A stretch of 64,000 nt of DNA, from assembly GCA_021413735.1 (NCBI GenBank), contig JAIOPV010000158.1, positions 61,890 to 125,889 on the forward strand, in the 5' to 3' direction. Source of the DNA: Planctomycetota bacterium. GTDB taxonomy: Bacteria; Planctomycetota; Planctomycetia; Gemmatales; Gemmataceae. The position numbers and the translations under genes are program-made. The notes beneath the pieces were generated by a model that made no database searches, was not told the origin of the DNA, and saw only the letters and a program-made list of their open reading frames with translations. Shown here in pieces: positions 26,354 to 35,900 of the stretch (the stretch's first letter is position 1; every line of letters begins with the position of its first letter).

Positions 26354-27856
26354 TCAAAGGCGGCGAGTTGCTTTGCATATCACGCCGTAAACAACCGCTG
26401 ACACGCCGAAACTGAGGAACCATGCATAGCTGTACAGGTCCGTCCAGAATTGATCCACTTCGATTGCCTTGATGGTGCCGAGGAAGCCCGGAACGCAGGG
26501 AGCAACTCCGACCACAAGTGCGATGAGAGCGGAAACATGGAACCCACCGCGATACCAATACGGGCCGTCTTTGCGATATAACCCAGGCAGATCAAGTTGC
26601 ATCCTTCGCAGGAAAAAGTAGTCGATAATGAGGATGCCGCCGACGGAACCGAGAAGCGACGAATACGCGAGTAGCCAGGTGAAGATGTATCCCGAGGGAT
26701 CGGCCAGCAATCGCCACGGCTGAATGAGAACGCCGATGATGCCGGTGATGAGGCCACCCATACGGAACGAAATCCGCCGAGGCCACAGGTTCGCGAAGTC
26801 GTTCGCCGGGCCAACAACATTCGCGGCGAGATTCGTGGCAAGTGTCGCGAGACACAGAGCGAACAGACCCACGACATGCATCAACCGGTTCTGCGTCAGC
26901 GCCAGCACATCGACGGGATCCCAAATCGCATGCCCATAAATCACCACCGTTGCTGAAGTGACCGCCACACCAATGAACGAGTACAGTCCCATGCTCGCGG
27001 GCAAGCCGATCGCCTGCCCAACAACCTGATCGCGCTGCGTGCGTGCGTATCGGCTGAAGTCTGGAATGTTCAGCGATAACGTGGCCCAGAAGCCGACGCT
27101 GGCAGTGAGCGAGGGGAAGAAGAACATCCAGAACATGCCGGCTTTTTCCCCTCCTTCAACGAACTTCGACGGCTGCGAGAAGATCGGGCCGAACCCATTC
27201 GCCGCGTCATACGCCCACACCAGAAGGGCGAACCCGAGGATGACGAGCAGCGGCGCTTTGACTCGCAAGAGCAGGCGAATCGAGTCGATGCCGCGATACA
27301 CAATGAACACAGTCAACCCCCAGAACGCCAGGAAGCACATGAGTCGCGGAAGATCGATCCCAAGAATTGGCAGCGGTGCTGGCTGTTGCCATTCGGGGAT
27401 GTAGAGTTGCAGAATCTTGAAGATCGCAGATCCGCCGATCCACGTCTGGATGCCGAACCAACCACACGCCACGAGTGCACGAAGCATCGCCGGCACATTC
27501 GCCCCACGCATTCCGAAAGCTGCCCGACAGTAGACCGGAAACGGGATACCGTACCTTGTGCCCGCGTGCGCGTTCATCACGATCGGAATGAGCACGATCA
27601 CGTTCGCGAGGAAGACCGTCAGCACGGCCTGCCACCAGTTCATACCGCCGTCGATGATGGACGAAGCGAGCATGTACGTCGGGATGCACGCGGCCATCGC
27701 GACCCACAGAGCTGCCATGTCGCGCATCCCCCAACGCCGCGCAGTCAGCGGAATCGGAGCGATGTCGGCGTTCCAGAATTCCGAAGCATCAACGGGCGCG
27801 GAATTGTGATCCGTGGACACGGAAGCTCCCAGGCTTCGAGGATTTGGTGCGGCCAT
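26354..27856 (-). CDS. NCS1-family nucleobase/hydantoin/allantoin permease
   Basis: 500 residues with about twelve membrane segments. NCS1 marks: SEFWNADIAPIPLTARRWG near the N-terminus, GIPFPVYCRAAFGMRGANVP in TM3 (residues about 103-122), WFGIQTWIGG, FWATLSLNIPDFSRYARTQ and ANVVGPANDFANLWPRRI. It would be a sodium- or proton-coupled importer of a purine, pyrimidine or hydantoin in the inner membrane; the exact substrate cannot be read. It is alone on its strand, divergent from the hydrolase gene at 27908. Confidence 0.88.
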   Translation of the reverse strand: MAAPNPRSLGASVSTDHNSAPVDASEFWNADIAPIPLTARRWGMRDMAALWVAMAACIPTYMLASSIIDGGMNWWQAVLTVFLANVIVLIPIVMNAHAGTRYGIPFPVYCRAAFGMRGANVPAMLRALVACGWFGIQTWIGGSAIFKILQLYIPEWQQPAPLPILGIDLPRLMCFLAFWGLTVFIVYRGIDSIRLLLRVKAPLLVILGFALLVWAYDAANGFGPIFSQPSKFVEGGEKAGMFWMFFFPSLTASVGFWATLSLNIPDFSRYARTQRDQVVGQAIGLPASMGLYSFIGVAVTSATVVIYGHAIWDPVDVLALTQNRLMHVVGLFALCLATLATNLAANVVGPANDFANLWPRRISFRMGGLITGIIGVLIQPWRLLADPSGYIFTWLLAYSSLLGSVGGILIIDYFFLRRMQLDLPGLYRKDGPYWYRGGFHVSALIALVVGVAPCVPGFLGTIKAIEVDQFWTDLYSYAWFLSFGVSAVVYGVICKATRRL

Positions 27857-27907
27857 CCGAATAGATTGATAGCAGTCGCCTCCCCTGTTGTCGCCAGAGG
27901 ATCACCT

Positions 27908-29107
27908 GTGCGTCTTCCAGTTGCCATACTGCTCGCGTTCAGCGCTGTTGCGTTCGTCCCGGCTGCCGACGAGCCGATCAAACCAATCACGTCGGCGAAT
28001 GTCCACGCTCGCGGCTCGCTAACCAACTCACGAATCCAGTTTGAGTCGGGTAAAGGTCACGTTGCGTTTATGGGTGGTTCGATCACGGAGATGGACGGCT
28101 ACCGGCCGATGGTGAGCGACGTGCTAAAGAAGCGCTTTCCGAAGTGCGACTTCACGTTCACGAACGCCGGCATCGCCTCGACTTGCTCAACAACCGGTGC
28201 GTTCCGACTTGCGACCGATGTACTTGCGAAGGGACCAGTCGATTTGTTCTTCGTCGAGTTCACCGTGAACGACGATCAGGACGCCGGGCACGCTCGCCGT
28301 GAGTGTATTCGCGGTCTCGAAGGCATCATCAGACACATTTGGGCACACAACCCAGCAGCCGATATCGTGGTCACGTTCTTCGTGAACGAGGGGATGCTGA
28401 AGGACTTCGCGGCGAAGAAAATTCCGCTGGCGGTTGCCGCTCACGACGCAGTTGCGACGCACTACAAAGTGTCGTCGATTGATCTCGCGAAGGAAGCAGC
28501 CGACCGAATCGCTGCGGGCACGTTGACGTGGAAAGAGTACGGGGGCGTTCACCCCGCACGACCGGGAAATGCCTTGTGCGCAAGCCTCATCGCGGGTCTG
28601 CTCGATGAAGCGTGGAAGGGTCCGTTGCCCGAGAAGGCGACGAAGACGAACCACACACTTCCCGAGAAGCCGCTCGACGAAGGCAACTACGAGAACGGCC
28701 GGTTCATCGACATCAACAAGGCTACCATCACCAAAGGCTGGCAAATCGAGACGCCAGATTGGAAGAAGATCCCCGGCCAGTTCCGCGACCGCTTTGGCAA
28801 GTTGCCGTTGTTGTGTACCACCGAAGCAGGCTCCGAGTTGAAGCTCGACTTCGAGGGTCGCGCTGTGGGTGCGTATGTGCTGGCTGGCCCCGACGCGGGC
28901 ACGCTTGAAGCATCGGTGGATGGCGGCGAGTTCGTCGCGGTCGATGTGTTTCACCGATTCAGCAAAGGATTGCACTATCCGCGCACGGTAATGTTCGCGA
29001 GCGACTTGAAACCGGGCAAGCACACGCTGACGTTACGGATGGCAAAGGACAAGAACGCACAAAGCACAGGCACCGCCGCACGGATTCTACAATTCGTGGC
29101 GAATTAA
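27908..29107 (+). CDS. Secreted SGNH/GDSL-type hydrolase
   Basis: 399 residues from GTG 27908 (AGAGG 7 nt upstream); this gives a signal peptide (MRLPVAILLAFSAVAFVPAADEP). An open frame reaching back to 27386 is antisense to the permease and is not coding. Block I nucleophile region is VAFMGGSITEMDGY, block III FVEFTVNDDQD (the Asn), block V GGVHPARPGNALCASL (Asp/His position, with His). The C-terminal ~130 residues are beta-rich (TLEASVDGGEFVAVDVF, GKHTLTLRM), probably a carbohydrate-binding-like module. Likely an acyl or polysaccharide esterase. Confidence 0.8.
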   Translation: MRLPVAILLAFSAVAFVPAADEPIKPITSANVHARGSLTNSRIQFESGKGHVAFMGGSITEMDGYRPMVSDVLKKRFPKCDFTFTNAGIASTCSTTGAFRLATDVLAKGPVDLFFVEFTVNDDQDAGHARRECIRGLEGIIRHIWAHNPAADIVVTFFVNEGMLKDFAAKKIPLAVAAHDAVATHYKVSSIDLAKEAADRIAAGTLTWKEYGGVHPARPGNALCASLIAGLLDEAWKGPLPEKATKTNHTLPEKPLDEGNYENGRFIDINKATITKGWQIETPDWKKIPGQFRDRFGKLPLLCTTEAGSELKLDFEGRAVGAYVLAGPDAGTLEASVDGGEFVAVDVFHRFSKGLHYPRTVMFASDLKPGKHTLTLRMAKDKNAQSTGTAARILQFVAN

Positions 29108-29113
29108 GCCGTC

Positions 29114-29189
29114 CACAATGTAGTAGGCACACTCCATGTGCCATTCTTCTCTTCAGTAACGGCACACTCCGTGTGCCTATTACATTGTG
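29114..29189 (+). terminator. Long imperfect hairpin after the SGNH hydrolase gene
   Basis: Arms 29114-29142 and 29161-29189 pair at 24 of 29 positions; each arm also carries a self-palindrome GGCACACTCC(A/G)TGTGCC. It begins 7 nt past the stop at 29107. Likely a terminator or a dispersed hairpin repeat doing that job. Confidence 0.55.
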
Positions 29190-29262
29190 ACCTTTTCCGG
29201 TTTTCCGCGACACATCCCACTGCTGTAGCGCAAATAGGTTAATGACGACTCTTCTCCCGCAT

Positions 29263-29299
29263 TTCTCGGCTCGCCGCGACTGAGCGAAGCAGCCGAGAA
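29263..29299 (+). promoter_or_regulatory. Inverted repeat ahead of the ECF sigma factor gene
   Basis: TTCTCGGCT (29263-29271) and AGCCGAGAA (29291-29299) are exact reverse complements 19 nt apart, directly upstream of the sigma gene start. It could form a hairpin in the leader. No clear promoter boxes are visible. Confidence 0.35.
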
Positions 29300-29326
29300 T
29301 TCGTGGAGTCGCCGGATTCTTCATTT

Positions 29327-29950
29327 ATGGATGAACAGCAGGAACGCGACGTAGTCCGCGGTCTGCGCGAAGGCCGACCGGATGCCTGGCGCACGTTGTA
29401 CGATGCGTTCGCCGAGCGTGTCTGGCGAGGGATTGCGCGTTTACTCGGTCCGCAGTCCGCCGATGTCGCCGATGTCGTCCAGGAAACTATGCTCGCGGCC
29501 GCTCGCTCCGCACGTAGTTACGACGCCAAAAGCGGTTCGCTGTGGATGTGGCTCTGGGGCATCGCTCGAATGCAAGTCGCCCTGCACTTCCGCAAACAGA
29601 AACGCAACGACCGACTCAAACAGGCCGGCGACTGGCTCGCTGCAAGTGGCGGTCGGCTTGCACACTGGCTCGACGGAATCGACACGACGCCGACTGACCT
29701 GCTCGAAACGGCCGAGCTTGCGAGCATCGTTCGCACCACACTGACGGAACTGCCCGGCGATTACGAAGCACTGCTGACAGCCAAATACCTCGATGGCGAC
29801 TCGGTCGAATTGATCGCGAACCGAGAACGCAGCACAGAAACGGCCATTCGATCAAAACTCGCCCGTGCCCGTGAGGTCTTTCGCACGACCTTTCTGCGGC
29901 TGACCGGCGACCGAACGACCGACGCGGAGGCTTGCCATGAACTCCCCTGA
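29327..29950 (+). CDS. ECF-type RNA polymerase sigma-70 factor
   Basis: 207 residues. Region 2: WRTLYDAFAERVWRGIARLLG, then ADVADVVQETMLAAARSA and SLWMWLWGIARMQVALHFRKQ. Region 4: LPGDYEALLTAKYLDGDSVELIA with the helix-turn-helix RERSTETAIRSKLARAREVF. The start is uncertain: ATG 29327 or GTG 29303 (8 residues longer). The stop overlaps the next start by 14 bp, so the sigma factor and the giant FecR/VIT/VWA protein are translationally coupled; the latter, with a short cytoplasmic N-terminus then a membrane helix, is the likely anti-sigma or signal partner. Confidence 0.88.
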   Translation: MDEQQERDVVRGLREGRPDAWRTLYDAFAERVWRGIARLLGPQSADVADVVQETMLAAARSARSYDAKSGSLWMWLWGIARMQVALHFRKQKRNDRLKQAGDWLAASGGRLAHWLDGIDTTPTDLLETAELASIVRTTLTELPGDYEALLTAKYLDGDSVELIANRERSTETAIRSKLARAREVFRTTFLRLTGDRTTDAEACHELP

Positions 29951-32900
29951 CACTGGCCCCACAGACGAGCAACTCGCCATGCTCCTGGGCACAACTAACA
30001 AAGACGCACCCGTACCCGACCCAGCGGTTCTCGCCCGGCTGCGCGACCAGTCACTCGAAGCGTTTCAAAACGCAACCCAATCGACTCCATCCTCTCTCTG
30101 GAAGCGGATTATGTTGCCCTCATCGTTCCGCTGGATCGCTGCCAGCACAGCCGCCCTTGTCCTTCTCGGCATCGGCATTGCACACTGGGTTATCTCATCG
30201 CGAGTTCAGATCGCACCACCAGACGACGAACAGTTCGTGCTCGCCGATGTTCTCAGTGAAGATGGACGCATCGGGAAAGTGACCGATGCACAGGGCATCG
30301 TCAGCGTCATGCCGGTGCTGCACGATCGCTGGACGCCGGTTCAACCTCGGCTCGTGCTGAAACCCGGTGACTGGGTGCAAACGGACTCGCGTGGCGCGAA
30401 CGCCGTCTCGCTCAAGTTGCTGAAATCCACAAACGTCATCGTCGGGCCACACTCGACGGTTGAACTTGTGAAGGCGAACGAGATTCGCGTTCTCGTCGGG
30501 GAAATCGAGGTCACGGCCAGCGCCGATGAGCCAGTGTTGCTGCATGGTCCAGACAAACAGAAGCTCATGGTGAAGGGGAAGCAGTTCTTCCGCGTGGTGA
30601 AGGACAAACTCGCCAGCATAGAGAAGGAGCCGCTCTGGCTGCAAGGCTTCAAGGGAACGACTGCGAATGAATCCATCGGCTCGCTCATCGCGTCGGTTGA
30701 TGGCCGCAACGTTCCGCTCACGGTCGGATATCACCACGTCAGCATCGACATCCGCGATCAGATCGCCCGCACGGTCATCGAGGAATCGTTCGTCAACCGC
30801 ACCGACAGCGTCCTCGAAGGCGTCTTCTATTTCCCGTTGCCGCAGGATGCATCGATCTCCGGCTTCGGCATGTGGATCGGCGACCAACTAGTTGAAGCGG
30901 ATGTCGTCGAGAAGGAACGCGCCCGCGGAATCTACGAGACGATCCTGCGAGAGAAGCGCGATCCTGGCCTGCTCGAATGGGCTGGCGGCAACATGTTCAA
31001 GGCTCGCGTTTACCCAATTCCGGCATACGCTGAGAAGCGAATCAAGATCAGCTACACGCAGGTGCTGCCGCTGCAAGGCAACCGCTATCACTACAGCTAC
31101 GGGCTGCAAAGCGAACTCCTCAAGCAGCACCCGCTGCGTGATCTCAAGATCGACCTCAAGGTGAACTCCGCCATCGCGATCAAGTCCGTGTCGTCGCCGA
31201 CGCACCCGGCCCGTGTCGCGAAGACGGAGCATTCCGGGCATGTCGAGTTCACAGCGCAGAAATACACGCCGACCAGGGATTTCGAGGCAGTCATCGAAGT
31301 CGAAGGCCGGCAGTCTGATGTCGTGTTGATTCCGCATCGTCGCGGTGATGATGGCTACTTCATGTTGCAACTCACTCCACCCGGCGGGGCTGGTGATTGG
31401 GAACGTCCGCTCATTCCGAATGGTGAACCGCTGAAGTTGTTGCTCCTCGCGGACACGTCGGCATCGCTCGATCAGTCGCAGCGGACGGCACAGAACGGTG
31501 TCATCGCTTCGCTCCTCGCGGCACTGACGCCACGCGATACGATCAACGTTGCCACTTGCGATGTGAACTGCGATTGGATCTTCGAGAAGCCGGTTACCGC
31601 AACGCCCGAGAACATCACCAGCATTCGCACGGTGCTGGCCAAACGTACCTCACTCGGCTGGACGAACCTCGACGCAGCGTTCGCTTCAGCTCTAAAGATG
31701 ACCGACCCGACAACGCACGTCATCTACATCGGCGACGGCATCACCACAGTTGGCGACGCCGACCCCGTTGCGTTCAGCAAGCGCCTCGAACGCCTTTACG
31801 AAGGCAAGTCCGGCACGTTCCACTCGGTCGCCGTCGGCAGCAGTTACGAACCCCTCGTGATGAAGGCGATTGCTTCGCTCGGCGGCGGTTCGATGCGGCG
31901 AGTCACTGGCGAACGCGGCCCGCAAGCCGCAGCAATGGAACTGCTCACCGAGATCGCGACGCCGACGCTGCGGAACCTGAAGGTCGAGTTCACGGGCATT
32001 CGCACGGCTCGCGTCTATCCGGAACAGCTTCCGAACGTCGCAGCGGGCACGCAACAAATCCTCCTCGGGCGGTACCTCCCCGAGGGCAAGGATCAGGTTG
32101 GTGAGATCGTCGTGTCCGGGATGCTCGGCAACAAGCCTGTGCGGTTCACGTCGAAGATCGCGCTGAAAGATGCGGAACAAGGCAACTCGTTCATCCCACG
32201 ACTGTGGGCGAGAATGCATCTCGACAAGCTGCTCGAACAGGGCATTTCAGACACGGTGAAGCAGGACATCATCGCGTTGAGCGAAGAGTTCAACATCATC
32301 ACGCCGTACACGTCGCTGCTGGTTCTGGAATCTGACGCTGATCGTGAACGGTTCAAGGTAAAGCGGCGGTTCCAGATGCGAGACGGCGAAAAGTTCTTCG
32401 CTGAGGGCCGCGACAACGCCGTCTACGAGTTGAAACAGAAGCAGATGAAACTCGCAGGCGACTATCGCACCGAATTGCGACGCAAGGTGCTCGCACGAAT
32501 CCAAACGCTGGGACGCAACCCACAACTTTTCCAGGGGCAAGCACCCCGCAAGTTTCGAAACCTCGACTTGTTGGCCGCGACCGGCCGCACAGATTTGGGA
32601 GAGCTTTCGCAATACGACATCGCCGGTTTGGGTTCACGTCTCGAGTTGTCCGATCTCCAGACCACGGAACTCGGGCTAATCCGCGAAGGTGGAGGTTCAG
32701 CCGCGTCTGGAGGTGAAGGCGACCACCCATTCCCTGAAGATGGATGGGCACATAATGACTCGATCGCTCCGAGGGAGAAACAAGACGCTGCTTTCGAACC
32801 GCTCCAGAAAACGAATGAATTCGGTTATTACCGTCATCGGCCGATTTACCTCAAAGACAGTCTCATGGCGATCGGCGGAAAGAAGTCAGGTCTCGATTTC

Positions 32901-35900
32901 CTGTCAGAGAGGCACGAACTTGGGCTGGAGGATCTGCGCGGCTCTCGCTTGGTGGAACGCGACGTGGAATCATCAGAGTTCGATTCACCACCGTATCGCC
33001 GTGGGCAATCATCGCGGTTGCCCTGGCTCGGAACTCTCTTCCCCGGCCTTGCCACGCCGAGGAGCGAACCCAAGGAGCCGAAATCGACCTGGCCCGCTGC
33101 AGCCCTCGCCCTGTCGCGAAGTCTCTTGCGATCCGAAAAGCTCGCCCAACAGAAGGGCGGCATCGTCATCGTGCGGCAAACCGAAAACTTCGCCGGTCGC
33201 GATCATACGCTCTCCGCTCGCAGCAAGCGGCTGGAGTTGGTTTCGCCAACAAGCTGGTTCACACGATCCGCCCCAGAAGGCGGGCAGGTCATCGTTTCGT
33301 GGTGCGACGCGAAGGAATTCGGAACCTATTCCACCGCGTATCAACTCGGTCGGGTACGTGCCTCCGACAAGCTCGATCTCCAGAACCCGCCGCTGGGGTT
33401 GGACGATGATTCGATCACGCCGTTGCATCTCACGTATGCCATCTACACGCCAACCGTCGAAACAACCGACAAGGATCGCGAACTGCTCACGCTGAAGCAC
33501 AAGGACAGCCCGGACCACGAGGTACGTTACCTCATCGACACGAGCCGACATGTCCTGCTTGCCATCGAACAGCGTCATAAGGGCAAGACGGTCGCGACGA
33601 CGAAGTTTGAGGATTTCGTCGAAATCGCGGGCATGTGGTGGGCACGCAAATCGGAGCGCATCGACGCGGACGGCAAACGTCAGTGGACGTCCACGCAGAC
33701 AGTCGCCGAACTGCCCGCCGCCGACTTCACGAAGCGCATCACGCAGGAACTTGAGGGCAAGGCCAAGGTGCAGTTCCTGCAACAACCGCTTCCGAAGCTA
33801 GCAGACGCGAAGGTTGCCGTCGCAGTTGGCAATGCAACGTTCGATGATCGTGCTGTGCTGACGATGCACTTCGCCGCGACTCAACAATGGGCACGCGCTC
33901 TGGAGCATTTTCAGGAATGCGAACGACTCGCGCCCGGCAAGGTTGGGATGCAATGGCTCCGCGACGCCTTCCTGTTCGCGAGCCGACGACACGAGGAACT
34001 TCGCAAGCGTTACCTCGAACGAGGAGCGACTCTCGCCACGACAACCGACGCCGATCTCCTCGCGAACGATCGGTTCCTGGCCGAGTTCATCCTCAATCAA
34101 GCGCAGCAAGTGCTCGAAACGAACGAGATGATCGGACTTTCCAACACGTTGCAGAAGCTCTATCAGCGGCAGCCAGTACATCTGCACGCCATGTTGAGCT
34201 GGCGGCTTCGCCGCGTCGATTTCTTCCAGCAAGCAGGGCAAAGCGAGAAAGCCACCGGCTTGCTGAAGGAACTCGCCATCGAATACCCGCGCGAGTATTC
34301 GCTCCAATATCGGTATGCACAGAGTCTCGCATCGAGTGGCGACTACCCAGCCGCGGATGCCTGGCTCAACCGCGTGCTGGTTCCTGAAGCGAAGTGGGAA
34401 GCTTACGAGGAGGAATATCTCCGTGGATTATTCGCGAATTTCCTTCAGCAGCAAGGCCGTTACCGCGATCTCGCCAATTACCTCGCGAACTGGTTCAAGC
34501 AGAACCCGGATTCGTCGCAGTCGTATGCTCAATACCTCGCGGCTCTCGTTCGCAGCAATCAGGCTGAGAAAGCCGAGACACTCACGGCTCAGTGGCTGCG
34601 AGAAGCGCAGGTGCCAGGTGAACTGAGTCGGCCCGCTGCGGCGCGGCTCGAAGCGGCCGTGAACTTCGCGCTCGGTCAGGGGTACAACCTGAACAGCAAC
34701 CACATTCAGGAACGCTGGCTCGCTCCGCTGGCCGAGGCCGCGTTGTTCTTCGCTCGCGACGACGCACACCTCAACACCATGAACACCATCCTGCAACAAT
34801 GGCGGTTCGTAAACACCGACGCCGGGCTCGCTGCGAAGAAATCAATCGCCGTCATCTTGCAGAAGGAAACCGACAAACTCTCGGTGGCCCAGATCAGCCG
34901 GTTCGTCGACCTGATCTCGTCGGGCGCAATCATGGAACTCGACAACCTGCAAATCGTGGCCGCTGGAATTCGCAAGCGTTGGGATGTGGAGAAGAAGCCC
35001 GAAATCAAGCATCTCCTCGGCCAGTCGCTTGTCCGAGTTCTTTTAATGCTTCGCCATGATGGACTGATTTCGTTCCTCCGGACTCAGTGGAAACAAGGCC
35101 CGGAACAGCATCGCCTCGAATACGCGAACGCGCTGTTCGCACGTCTGATGGAGCAACCCTGGTCGCCTGAATTGGAAGATGAGGCGTTCACGATGTTGGA
35201 CAAACTCGCCGAGGCCGACGAGCCAGCGTCCGGACTTTACAGCCGGATCGCGGGCCTATACCGTCTCACGGACTCGATGCTCGACGCCCGCTTTCAAGCC
35301 AAGATGCAGACGGTCGAGCATCAGGAAAAATTGACGCGAACCGAGCTTCAGAAGAAGCGCGACGAGAACCAGAAACTGGCTCGCGAGGGCTTCGCCGAAC
35401 GCCTTCGCAAAGAAGTGGCGAAGCAGCCGAAGCCGTTCAGCAACTGGATTGTCGCCGAAGCACTCTGGCTCGACATTTTGCTCGAACGCAACTTCAAGCA
35501 AGTTGTTGAGGACTGCTGGACCATCCTCGACACGCCAGCGGCCAAGGCGAAGCCAGAAGACCACAACTCGTTTGTTGAATCGAAGCTCGACGAAGTGCTT
35601 CGCGAACGTCTCCTGACGACGCTTCAAAACCTGGCCGCTCGGAAGAGTGCCGACCCTGCACTTCTCACGCGATTGCTGAAGTACGTCGATCAGCAGATGA
35701 AGGAGCATCCGGATGCTCTCGCGCACTGGCGTGGCGAGAAGTATCAGCTTCTCATCGCGCTCGATCGCCTGAAGGATCTCGAAGCCGTTCTGCGTCAGTG
35801 GGTGGTCGGCCCCGATCCGGATAACCGTTGGCGGTTGGCTCTCGGCTACCTCCTCGCCGAGCAAGGACAGGTGGCCGAGGCGATCAAATTGTTCGAGATT

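Noticed and set aside
27386..27907. N-terminal extension of the SGNH hydrolase frame
   Set aside because: It is antisense to the NCS1 permease; GTG 27908 has a Shine-Dalgarno and starts a signal peptide.
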